DNA from: Vampirovibrionales bacterium
GTDB taxonomy: Bacteria > Cyanobacteriota > Vampirovibrionia > Vampirovibrionales > Vampirovibrionaceae
Reading direction: 5' to 3'
Length of the DNA: 64,000 bases
Assembly (NCBI GenBank): GCA_029866025.1
Contig: JARXAD010000003.1
Span: 62,001-126,000 of the forward strand
The notes beneath the pieces are model-generated. The model made no database searches and had not been told where the DNA came from. It saw nothing but the letters and a program-made list of their open reading frames with translations. The position numbers were made by a program, and so were the translations under genes. Below, in pieces: positions 50,269-58,111 of the stretch. The first letter of the stretch is position 1, and each line of letters opens with the position of its first letter.

Positions 50269-51135
50269 ATGATTTTTGCCGCATTGGCCGCCATTGTGGG
50301 CGGTATTTTTGGTTGGAGCCAAACCAAGGTTGGCAAAGCCAATGCCGCTGCCAATGATTTGGTGGGCGATGTGCGCGGCTTTAATTACGATCCCCCGCAA
50401 GACATTAACAACCTGTTAAAGGCCTACCCTGCCTCGGTTCCGCCGCCACCCCCCTTGCCCAATTTAACCCGTTTAAGCAGCATTTTTACAACCGCCGATC
50501 CGTTCTCAGTCTCCACCGTTGCAGGAGGAAAAGTAGTGCCACAACCCCTTACCCCAACCGGTAGCCAAAGCAATTCCGGGGGCTTTACGGGTGCCTTAAG
50601 CCCCGAAGCGGCCCAAGCCGCCGCCGCCCGTGGTGACGTGCGCTTTATGCAGCAACCCATGAGCCGGTATTTTTACTGGAGCGATGCGTTTACAAGCCAG
50701 CAGGCCACCGCTGCCGCCATTAAAAAAACGCCCCTTTCCATTTTTAGGGCTGCCGCTCAAACCGCTGCCAAGCTGGATGCGGTGAATGATTACCTATCGG
50801 CCAAAGCCAACAAACGGGTGCAAATAGTGGTGAAAGGCCACAGCTTTATACGGTATGCCCCTGTTTCTACCGTGGGCGGAACCGCCACCAAAAGCCCCCA
50901 TATGCAAGGCAAGGCGGTTGATTTTCATGTGGCAGGTTATGCCGACGTGAGAGGAAACCAGCGGATACAAGCGTGGCTGATGCAGAACCGTAAAGGGTTG
51001 GGAATTGGAATAGAAAAAACCAATCAAAGTTACAGCCATATTGATTTAGGCGGTGTGCGCGTTTTCGATAACGTAACGGGCTATCCACTGTTAAGCGATG
51101 CCGCCATTAACAACTTTATTGCCAATTACAAATAG
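50269..51135 (+). CDS. provirus: M15-family peptidase (murein endopeptidase/endolysin-like), membrane-anchored
   Basis: SPHMQGKAVDFHVAGYADVRG...YSHIDLGGVRVF (SxHxxGxAxD...HxD metal site); N-terminal TM MIFAALAAIVGGIFGW. Confidence 0.85.
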   Translation: MIFAALAAIVGGIFGWSQTKVGKANAAANDLVGDVRGFNYDPPQDINNLLKAYPASVPPPPPLPNLTRLSSIFTTADPFSVSTVAGGKVVPQPLTPTGSQSNSGGFTGALSPEAAQAAAARGDVRFMQQPMSRYFYWSDAFTSQQATAAAIKKTPLSIFRAAAQTAAKLDAVNDYLSAKANKRVQIVVKGHSFIRYAPVSTVGGTATKSPHMQGKAVDFHVAGYADVRGNQRIQAWLMQNRKGLGIGIEKTNQSYSHIDLGGVRVFDNVTGYPLLSDAAINNFIANYK

Positions 51136-51150
51136 AGAGGAAAAAACACC

Positions 51151-51363
51151 ATGTGGCCATTACTGATAATTCCCGCTATTGCGGGCTTAGGGGTGTTTGT
51201 TACCACCCAAGCCGATGACGCCCTGGAGGGTTGGGGCGTTACTCAGAACCCCGGCGGCGGTGTCCCCAGCGGGCCCCTTGGCAGCGTCAACCAAGCCATT
51301 CAATTGGCTTTGTTGGTGGCCATTGCGTACGGTGGCTATCGGCTGTTTAAGAGTGCTAAATAA
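51151..51363 (+). CDS. provirus: small two-TM protein
   Basis: 70 aa; LLIIPAIAGLGVFVTT and AIQLALLVAIAYGGYRLFKSAK; GAGAGG leader. Confidence 0.65.
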   Translation: MWPLLIIPAIAGLGVFVTTQADDALEGWGVTQNPGGGVPSGPLGSVNQAIQLALLVAIAYGGYRLFKSAK

Positions 51364-51551
51364 TGCCGTGGGCTAGCGTGGTTGAACATATTTTAGAAAA
51401 GCCCAGTACTGGCGCTGTTGTGGTGTTGGTTGTGTTTTTAGTGTACGCGGCTCCCATGTGGGTTATGTGGGAGAGCGTGCATTATTTAGCGGCGGAGATT
51501 TCCGCCAGTTTCCGTACCTATTGCATAGAGAGAGGACGCCCCAATGATTGA
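51363..51551 (+). CDS. provirus: small membrane protein
   Basis: 62 aa, one TM (GAVVVLVVFLVYAAPMWVMW). Confidence 0.6.
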   Translation: MPWASVVEHILEKPSTGAVVVLVVFLVYAAPMWVMWESVHYLAAEISASFRTYCIERGRPND

Positions 51552-51732
51552 TTTTCTCCACACGTTGGCATCTCAGCCGTGGTATGGCATCGCTAGCGCC
51601 ACCGTAACGCTGGCCAGTTTAGTGGCTGCCATAACGCCCACCCAATACGATAACAAGGCCGCACAGTGGGCACGCAAGGGGCTGGATTTGGTGGCCCTCA
51701 ACTTCGGTAGCTCACTTAAGAAAGGACGATAA
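51544..51732 (+). CDS. provirus: small protein
   Basis: 62 aa, overlaps prior stop; leader ATAGAGAGAGGACGCCCC. Confidence 0.6.
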   Translation: MIDFLHTLASQPWYGIASATVTLASLVAAITPTQYDNKAAQWARKGLDLVALNFGSSLKKGR

Positions 51733-51733
51733 T

Positions 51734-51823
51734 ATGGCACGCAAAAAACGGAAGTGTAGCGCCAAACAGTTGGCCGCATTAGCCTCAGGCCGTAAAAAAG
51801 GCCGCACCAAGCGCAAGCGGTAA
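51734..51823 (+). CDS. provirus: 29-aa highly basic protein (nucleic-acid condensing candidate)
   Basis: MARKKRKCSAKQLAALASGRKKGRTKRKR; below ORF-track cutoff. Confidence 0.65.
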   Translation: MARKKRKCSAKQLAALASGRKKGRTKRKR

Positions 51824-51909
51824 CGCCTGATAATTACATAAACGTGGTACAATACCTGTACAAACACGATGTAACAGGGTATTTTGCCGTACTCTTATTC
51901 TCTTGATGT

Positions 51910-51940
51910 CCCGCCACACTCTCATGTGGCGGGTTTTTCT
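51910..51940 (+). terminator. rho-independent terminator of provirus rightward operon
   Basis: CCCGCCACA-ctctca-TGTGGCGGG-TTTTTCTTTT. Confidence 0.9.
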
Positions 51941-51941
51941 T

Positions 51942-52310
51942 TTAGTCTCTGTGGTGGCGGATGCTATCCAGCATCCAATTTTCCATACGGCGGCTCATAT
52001 TGCTTAACCGCATATGCAATACCAGCGAGTGAATGGCCATAAAAACCACCATCAACAATAGAATCCAAACAATAACAGACTGGCCGCCTTGAAGAGCTTG
52101 AAAGGCCCCTTTAATACCTTCAAAGTGTTGTTGTTCCTGTGTGGAAAGGGTATACACCTCATCTTGAAGGTTCCGTACTGCCTCTGCTGTATTGGGTGTG
52201 TATTCGGGTTCTGGCTGCTGGATTTCTTCCTGATTTTCTAAGTTTTTTTTAGGTTGAGAAAATACCCAATCAAGGCCCCTCAACAGTATTGCTTCTTCAA
52301 TCCCTGTCAT
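51942..52310 (-). CDS. provirus: membrane protein with coiled coil
   Basis: 122 aa; VIVWILLLMVVFMAIHSLVLHM. Confidence 0.65.
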   Translation of the reverse strand: MTGIEEAILLRGLDWVFSQPKKNLENQEEIQQPEPEYTPNTAEAVRNLQDEVYTLSTQEQQHFEGIKGAFQALQGGQSVIVWILLLMVVFMAIHSLVLHMRLSNMSRRMENWMLDSIRHHRD

Positions 52311-52318
52311 TTTATCCC

Positions 52319-52738
52319 CTATCGCCCTAGGGCGTTTTCAACTTCACTCATACGGCGCTGTTCTTCAGATTCGGTCATTTCCAATTGTCGTTGTCGTTGG
52401 CCCAGTATGACGTTTTCCACATACCCTATCGTATAAACTTGATCGGAAATCCGAACAAGCCTTAAGCGCCACTCTGGCGTGCTTGGTACTGGCTCTGAAC
52501 CACCACAAAAAATTGCCCGGAAATTATCACCCAACTTGCACATTTCACTAATTTCTGGGGTTCTTAAATAATCATCATTGGTAGGGTGAACAGGCTCATT
52601 AACAAGGTAGTGTAATTTAATTTTTCGGGCCGTCTGCTGTGGTTGCTGATACGCATACGGGGCCGGTTGATAGTAGGCGGGTTGCTGTGCCCCACTGAAT
52701 GCCTGCACGGTACTCAGCAGCAAAGAAAGCGGATCCAT
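52319..52738 (-). CDS. provirus: hypothetical protein
   Basis: 139 aa, paired with the 122-aa gene in a leftward operon. Confidence 0.65.
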   Translation of the reverse strand: MDPLSLLLSTVQAFSGAQQPAYYQPAPYAYQQPQQTARKIKLHYLVNEPVHPTNDDYLRTPEISEMCKLGDNFRAIFCGGSEPVPSTPEWRLRLVRISDQVYTIGYVENVILGQRQRQLEMTESEEQRRMSEVENALGR

Positions 52739-52789
52739 AGGTGAGTGACTCCCATCACGTTGTGGTGTATTGCCGTACCGGCATTATAG

Positions 52790-52820
52790 ACGAAAAAAAG
52801 GCCCGGATTGTTCCGGGCCG
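52790..52820 (-). terminator. terminator on minus strand
   Basis: Minus strand GGCCCGGA-acaa-TCCGGGCC-TTTTTTTCG. Confidence 0.85.
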
Positions 52821-52835
52821 TGTGAGGGGAGAGAG

Positions 52836-53000
52836 CTATTGCGACAGGTGCCATTCTTCCAGTGGCCGCAATTCTTTATGCAGCACCTTAAAGTTATTGG
52901 CTTGGGCGTCTAGCCGCTGATGGATACCTATCCAAGCAACGATGTTCAAAACACCCAACAGGCTAAAACCGACGGAATAACAAAGGTTTTCAAAGGTCAT
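52836..53000 (-). CDS. provirus: 54-aa membrane protein
   Basis: MTFENLCYSVGFSLLGVLNIVAWIGIHQRLDAQANNFKVLHKELRPLEEWHLSQ; below ORF-track cutoff; ends just before terminator. Confidence 0.6.
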   Translation of the reverse strand: MTFENLCYSVGFSLLGVLNIVAWIGIHQRLDAQANNFKVLHKELRPLEEWHLSQ

Positions 53001-53332
53001 TGGGTGGCCTCCTCATGTGCTGCTAGTAACTCAGGCATAAAGCGGTAAGCCAGTTCTATAAAAAGGCCTAGCTGAATATCCATATTGGTATCTTCGGCAA
53101 CATATTTTTTGTATTTTCCAGTTGTCAAAAGATGATTAAATGCCTGTTTAGGCATTTTAGAAACAGGGTGCCATATTTGATACACCCAACTTTCATGCCC
53201 GCAAGGATAACCACCGCCACAGTCACAAGAATCAATATCGCAATTAAGGCTTTCATACCCTAAATTTTTATACACTTCCCGAAGGTCTTTAATTGTGGGC
53301 GTATCTTCAATATAGTCATTTATTAAGTTCAT
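52997..53332 (-). CDS. provirus: hypothetical protein
   Basis: 111 aa; CDIDSCDCGGGYPCGHESW Cys/His cluster; 4-bp overlaps with neighbours. Confidence 0.65.
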   Translation of the reverse strand: MNLINDYIEDTPTIKDLREVYKNLGYESLNCDIDSCDCGGGYPCGHESWVYQIWHPVSKMPKQAFNHLLTTGKYKKYVAEDTNMDIQLGLFIELAYRFMPELLAAHEEATQ

Positions 53333-53598
53333 TTGGTGGCCACCTTTCTACAAACGGTATAGCGTGCTAGGCCGCATTCCTTAAGCCAAGCCTGTAACTT
53401 GCCTATATCAAGTTGAGGCGGGAATTCTTCCAAAGTGGCAACGGCGCGGTTATCGTCAAGGGATAACGTTATTTTTTGAAAGTGTAGAGTGGGATAAAGC
53501 CTTCGACTGACAGTAAAAGCGTCATAAACATCATTCATTTTAAGCGGCATCGTGGGCCTTTTCATTTCAGCGTCGGCAACAAAAAATATTCGTTTCAT
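53329..53598 (-). CDS. provirus: hypothetical protein
   Basis: 89 aa, 4-bp overlap with next gene. Confidence 0.6.
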   Translation of the reverse strand: MKRIFFVADAEMKRPTMPLKMNDVYDAFTVSRRLYPTLHFQKITLSLDDNRAVATLEEFPPQLDIGKLQAWLKECGLARYTVCRKVATK

Positions 53599-53930
53599 TA
53601 CACAATTCCTCCTTCGCTAAACCAGCTCAACTTAAAATTGGGGATGGGCAACTGCCACTGAAATTGCTTGCGGCGCCACCATAAGCGCTTGGGGCTATTC
53701 ACGGTGCCAGTTCGCTCAAACAATCGCAACAGGCGATACACAGCGGCATCACTCACGGCGTAATCAGCCGCTACGGCGGTTGGTGCCAAGCCGCTGTACA
53801 CCTCGCACACAATCAAAGCCTTGGTGGCATCGTGGAGCCTCCGTGGCCGTCTGTATTTTGGGTGGCACGGCGTGGCACCAATAACGCAGGGCCATTGACA
53901 CCGTGGCAAGGCGTGACAAATAAAAGACAT
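53598..53930 (-). CDS. provirus: helix-turn-helix DNA-binding protein
   Basis: DATKALIVCEVYSGLAPTAVAADYAVSDAAVYRLLRLFERTGTVNSPKR HTH pattern. Confidence 0.65.
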   Translation of the reverse strand: MSFICHALPRCQWPCVIGATPCHPKYRRPRRLHDATKALIVCEVYSGLAPTAVAADYAVSDAAVYRLLRLFERTGTVNSPKRLWWRRKQFQWQLPIPNFKLSWFSEGGIV

Positions 53931-53932
53931 TG

Positions 53933-54487
53933 CTACCCCTCCCCCCCGTGTAAACGTTCCCAGTTGTAATAGTCAACTGTTTTTTCAACGGTTAAAGCGG
54001 ATATTTCTACGGTTTTTTCGATATTGCTAAGGCAAGTAGCAACATAACCGGCGGGGTTTCTCATGGCTTTAAAAAAGCCTTGGTTCCACCCCAACAAAAT
54101 AAGCAACGCCTTACGGGTACGGTGAATCCCAAGCCGCTGGCAATGGAAGTTAATGCAGCTACCCCGCAATCCCCATGTTTCCATAGCCTGTAAAAAGGCG
54201 GGGTCGCTGTTGACGATGCGGGTAAGGCTTGCGCCGCCTTTCCTTGGTGGGCCTGCCTTTTCGCCTTTTGGAAAGGGGGAATCGCCCACCTTATGGTTAT
54301 GGTTATGGTTATGGGATACAGATGGAGTTGTCTGAGGATTTTCGGAGATCCGGTAAATCTTCGGTTCTAAATCCTGAACACAGTTAATATTTTTATGGTC
54401 ATGATTATGATTATGACGCGAGGGCTTGGGGTCGATTCCAGCAAGCTTTTCGGCACGCTGTAGCGCCCCTTTCAATTTGTGTGACAT
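53933..54487 (-). CDS. provirus: replication/regulatory protein candidate with His-Asn repeats
   Basis: 184 aa; SRHNHNHDHK and SHNHNHNHK; ALLILLGWNQGFFKAMRNPAGYVATCL helical region. Confidence 0.55.
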   Translation of the reverse strand: MSHKLKGALQRAEKLAGIDPKPSRHNHNHDHKNINCVQDLEPKIYRISENPQTTPSVSHNHNHNHKVGDSPFPKGEKAGPPRKGGASLTRIVNSDPAFLQAMETWGLRGSCINFHCQRLGIHRTRKALLILLGWNQGFFKAMRNPAGYVATCLSNIEKTVEISALTVEKTVDYYNWERLHGGEG

Positions 54488-54563
54488 GCAAGGGGGTTCC
54501 TTTTATGGGAGGAACGTAATCGCTCTAAAGGCCTTTTTTCAAGCTATAACGAGGCTGACCTAC

Positions 54564-54593
54564 AACGTCTGATAATGTATATTATGTTCAAAT
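54564..54593 (+). promoter_or_regulatory. right, near-canonical dif site (XerC/XerD)
   Basis: AACGTCTGATAA-TGTATA-TTATGTTCAAAT; central region and TTATGTT match the E. coli dif (GGTGCGCATAA-TGTATA-TTATGTTAAAT). Confidence 0.8.
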
Positions 54594-54618
54594 AGGGTTG
54601 AAGGAAGAATGTGAGCAA

Positions 54619-55686
54619 TTAGGTAATAAAAGGGTTGGAAATGGCTCGTTGGGTTTCGGCATCAAACAAACACAAAGACGATAACTCAATGAAAACCTGG
54701 CTAGGGGTATTGGAGGCTGGCCAGTGTGAGGCTGTGATTTGCAGGGCATGCTTATCGGTGGTGGTGCCATGAACACGGACGGAGTGCCCTAGTTGTTCTA
54801 CATGCTGCGCCGTAAAAGCTAGCGCTAGAGCATTCTCTATTGGTACTAATGAGATTTGTTCCGGGCGAAAGCCGAGGGTTATTTTTTCGGGTAACGGATT
54901 GTATTGGGGTGGTAAAACAATGCGAGTATCGCTCATGCAAACCGTTTGACCTGAGGCCATCGCGGGTAGTAAGTTCATAGGCCCCATAAAGGTGGCCACA
55001 AACACATTGGCAGGCTGGTTGTAAACCGTGAGTGGCGTATCGCATTGCTGCAAAAGACCATAACTAAGCACTGCCACACGATCACCAAGGGTGAGTGCTT
55101 CTTCTTGATCATGAGTGACGTACAGAGTGGTTACCCCTAGCTTTTGGTGCAGCGCTTTGATTTCCTGGCGTGTGGCTAGCCGCAACTTAGCATCCAGGTT
55201 GGATAAGGGTTCATCCATTAAAAACACGTTGGGGTTGCGCACAATGGCTCGCCCCAGGGCTACGCGTTGGCGCTGCCCACCGGAGAGCTGCTTGGGCTTG
55301 CGTTGCAACAAAGGTTCCAATTGAAGCATATTAGCGACATGAGCTACTTTTTCAGCAATAACAGGTTTGGGTTCTTTACGCATTTTTAGGGCAAAGGCCA
55401 GGTTATCAAACACGCTCATATGGGGATACAGGGCATAATTTTGAAACACCATAGCCACGTCCCGATCTTTTGGAGACAGGCCATCGATGCAATTCCCATC
55501 AAACTGTATTGAGCCTTCTGTGGGGGCTTCCAAACCAGCAATAACTCTTAGTACCGTGGATTTACCACAGCCGCTTGGCCCCACCAACACCAAAAACTCG
55601 CCATCGGCCACCGTCAACGACACATCGTTGAGGACGTGGGTGCTGCCAAAAGATTTGCTCAGGTGATCGAGGGTGACTTGTGCCAT
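54619..55686 (-). CDS. ABC transporter ATP-binding protein (UgpC/MsmK-type, carbohydrate importer)
   Basis: VGPSGCGKSTVLRVIAGLE, LSGGQRQRVALGRAIVRNP, LMDEPLSNLDAKLR, TOBE-like C-terminus; start MAQVTLDHLSK. Confidence 0.9.
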   Translation of the reverse strand: MAQVTLDHLSKSFGSTHVLNDVSLTVADGEFLVLVGPSGCGKSTVLRVIAGLEAPTEGSIQFDGNCIDGLSPKDRDVAMVFQNYALYPHMSVFDNLAFALKMRKEPKPVIAEKVAHVANMLQLEPLLQRKPKQLSGGQRQRVALGRAIVRNPNVFLMDEPLSNLDAKLRLATRQEIKALHQKLGVTTLYVTHDQEEALTLGDRVAVLSYGLLQQCDTPLTVYNQPANVFVATFMGPMNLLPAMASGQTVCMSDTRIVLPPQYNPLPEKITLGFRPEQISLVPIENALALAFTAQHVEQLGHSVRVHGTTTDKHALQITASHWPASNTPSQVFIELSSLCLFDAETQRAISNPFIT

Positions 55687-55730
55687 CTCTGTATTATGCA
55701 GGAAGACGCGCCAGGAAGGAACGCCTGTTG

Positions 55731-56087
55731 CTAAAGCGTCTGAACAAAATCGCTGGCTTGAGTCGTGTGCATCCAGCGCGCAAACTGCCATTGGTCATAA
55801 CTATCGGCATAGTGCTGCAATGTCGTCCATAGCCGCTGCCCACTATCGCTAGTGGCGGCTACCCATTGCTTGCCCTGCCATCCAATCAGGGTAAATTCCA
55901 TCTGAATACTGCGGCACAGCTGATAACTGGCAACATCAGCAACCGTCACTTGGTTACGCAAATAACTGTGTAGCCAGCCTTCCAATAATTGACGACTGGG
56001 CAGAGGCTTTTTAGCCGCTTGCGTGGTGCTAGGCGGGTTGTTGCGCTTTAAGTAATCGCTAAAGGCTTCTAAAATCATGGTATTCAT
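55731..56087 (-). CDS. hypothetical protein
   Basis: 118 aa ORF. Confidence 0.6.
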   Translation of the reverse strand: MNTMILEAFSDYLKRNNPPSTTQAAKKPLPSRQLLEGWLHSYLRNQVTVADVASYQLCRSIQMEFTLIGWQGKQWVAATSDSGQRLWTTLQHYADSYDQWQFARWMHTTQASDFVQTL

Positions 56088-56147
56088 TGTACAGGATGGC
56101 GTTCAGACATGAGCCTATAGTTGCAGGATCTTGTCTAGCGAGTCCTA

Positions 56148-57035
56148 TTAGTACCCAAAGCTTTTGGGGTCCAGGGTTTGGGGAGAGTGTTTGGGCGCCT
56201 CTAGCATGGTTTCTCCCACAGGTTGGGTAACGCTGGGATACTGTACTGGCAACTGGGCCGGATTAGCCACGGCAATGTAGCGGGTGTGGTTTACCACCAA
56301 ATTCACCTCAATGCCCTGAGCCCCAATAGCCAACACAGCAAAAGCCGGTTTACCCTTTAGCTGCTGTCGGGTAGACGTATACGGCAAGCTTCCAATCACG
56401 GGCAACATACCCAATAATTTGCCTTGCTGCTTAACCACCAAATATGGCTGTGAAAGCACATTGGACGGGATGTTTTTACCGTCTTCCATTGAGGGTGGGG
56501 GTACACTGGCATCGGGCATTTGGGGATTATGCCAGCGTAGGGCCACAGCGTATACGCCCACGGGGATGGTCCGCCCACCGGCATCTGTAATGGCTTGGTG
56601 GCACACCAATACGGCCAAAGTTTTATCCGTTTGGGGCGATTGAACCTGGGCCAGTTCAGCAGCTTCCACCTGACTGTAATGCCGGTTTAGCTCTTGAAAG
56701 GTGGGCTGTAAAAACTTGGGGGTTTGGGGCTTGTTCCCTGCCTTGCCGTCAGAGACTCCCTTATCTGGAAGCTCCCAATACAAGCCACTTTTCGCGTCGG
56801 TCCAACGGTAATCCCAAATGCCGCGGTTGTTGGCTGCTTCGTAAGGGTTTCGTTTGGCCGGTGGGTCAAAGGCGTCACTGGTGCCACTTAGGCATCCCAG
56901 TGCAAAGGCTACCCCTAACAGGCATAGCCACCGATGAAACCCCAAGGATGCGTGATATGAACTCACCATGATAAGGAAGGTATCGGCACCGAGAGCCGTT
57001 TTATTGAATCGCAAGCCCATAATCCTGTTGAACAA
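56148..57035 (-). CDS. hypothetical lipoprotein/secreted protein
   Basis: LCLLGVAFALGCLSGTSDA lipobox-like; start likely MVSSYHASLGF. Confidence 0.6.
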   Translation of the reverse strand: MFNRIMGLRFNKTALGADTFLIMVSSYHASLGFHRWLCLLGVAFALGCLSGTSDAFDPPAKRNPYEAANNRGIWDYRWTDAKSGLYWELPDKGVSDGKAGNKPQTPKFLQPTFQELNRHYSQVEAAELAQVQSPQTDKTLAVLVCHQAITDAGGRTIPVGVYAVALRWHNPQMPDASVPPPSMEDGKNIPSNVLSQPYLVVKQQGKLLGMLPVIGSLPYTSTRQQLKGKPAFAVLAIGAQGIEVNLVVNHTRYIAVANPAQLPVQYPSVTQPVGETMLEAPKHSPQTLDPKSFGY

Positions 57036-57205
57036 ACAGATGTAGACCCTAAAAAATTGAAATCATTTTTAAGTGCTATGAATTTAAATGATGCTTTTAT
57101 GAAGCCTTTACACTTGCTTCACAACTAAGCGTCATATTTTAAATATCATATAATTCACATAAGGTTATCGTATTTTTAACAACTTCAATTGAATATAATT
57201 AAGTA

Positions 57206-57234
57206 TTGACGTATTAAGTTAAAGCATTTATAAT
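57206..57234 (+). promoter_or_regulatory. sigma70-type promoter
   Basis: TTGACG-17 nt-TATAAT upstream of the 57275 ORF. Confidence 0.7.
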
Positions 57235-57274
57235 ACAACAACTCTCACTTTAAATACTTTAGAAAGTTCACACA

Positions 57275-57928
57275 ATGACGTCACTGGATTCCTTGAGCAC
57301 TATTTTAGAATCAGCAGAAGAAACCTTGAATGAATCATCTATAGCCGATTCTACTTCCATTGGAAGCTTGCTGGAGCAAGTTGAAAGAGAGCTTCAATTA
57401 CTAGAGCCTGCCCTCGAATCACTGAACAAGTTACAACAACTGTTGCAAGACACCCGCCTTAAAAAACAACGCCTTGTGTCGCTTCGCTTAAGCTTACAAT
57501 CCCTGTTAAGTACTCAACAATTGGCCCCTTTGCCTCATTACTTGGATGGGAACCCTACCGGCGTGATGGCCAAGCGCGCTAGCCATGCCACAGAAAAACC
57601 CGATCGCTTTAGTACCTTTTATCCCGACAAAGCTTTTGAAGCCGCCAAAACCCTTCTGCCACGGCGGGATTCCATCAATTACGAGCTGTTTAGAGGCTTG
57701 GTATTTGCCGGTGGCCAAGCCACCACCCAGCAACTGCTGGATTACTTGGTTGAGCACCAAATACGCATGCCCAGCAGCGGCGACACCTTTGAAGAGGTGG
57801 GCCTAACCCAAATATCCTCGCGGATTAACTACCTTATCCGTAAAGGCTTGGCGGAAAGCGTGGGGCGAGGACAATTTCGCCTGACCGTAGGCTGGGAATC
57901 GTCTCTCAGTGATACGGCTATCGTGTAA
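57275..57928 (+). CDS. hypothetical protein with winged-helix-like C-terminus
   Basis: 217 aa; FRGLVFAGGQATTQQLLDYLVEHQ...ISSRINYLIRKGLAESVGRGQFRLTV. Confidence 0.65.
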   Translation: MTSLDSLSTILESAEETLNESSIADSTSIGSLLEQVERELQLLEPALESLNKLQQLLQDTRLKKQRLVSLRLSLQSLLSTQQLAPLPHYLDGNPTGVMAKRASHATEKPDRFSTFYPDKAFEAAKTLLPRRDSINYELFRGLVFAGGQATTQQLLDYLVEHQIRMPSSGDTFEEVGLTQISSRINYLIRKGLAESVGRGQFRLTVGWESSLSDTAIV

Positions 57929-57995
57929 TGAGCGGCAAGTGCTTGGAAGCATTCCGTCTTTTTGCTAACGTAAACAGGTTGGTTTAAACCACTTT

Positions 57996-58068
57996 GGGCG
58001 CTTGGCACAGTTGGTAGCGCGTCTCCTTTACACGGAGAGGGTCGGGGGTTCGAGTCCCTCAGCGCCCA
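57996..58068 (+). tRNA. tRNA-Val(TAC)
   Basis: GGGCGCT...TTTACAC anticodon loop...GGTTCGAGTCC...AGCGCCC-A. Confidence 0.93.
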
Positions 58069-58111
58069 AATTTTAATACCCCATAGTCTCTTTTTTATCC
58101 AAGGTTTATTG

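Larger units (their letters stand above)
43239..54593. mobile_element. putative DJR-capsid (PM2/corticovirus-like) provirus integrated between dif-like sites
   Basis: Shared XerC-arm repeat AACGTCTGATAA at both ends; ATPase next to DJR-type MCP; many tiny membrane proteins; M15 peptidase; no integrase; flanked by convergent host genes. Confidence 0.85.

Noticed and set aside
43239-54593. Inovirus (filamentous phage) interpretation, since dif integration and a small ATPase are typical
   Set aside because: No Rep/Zot-sized pI or small major coat gene arrangement; instead a 296-aa capsid-like protein, spike, M15 peptidase and packaging-type ATPase favour a DJR virus. A Finnlakevirus-like ssDNA relative cannot be excluded
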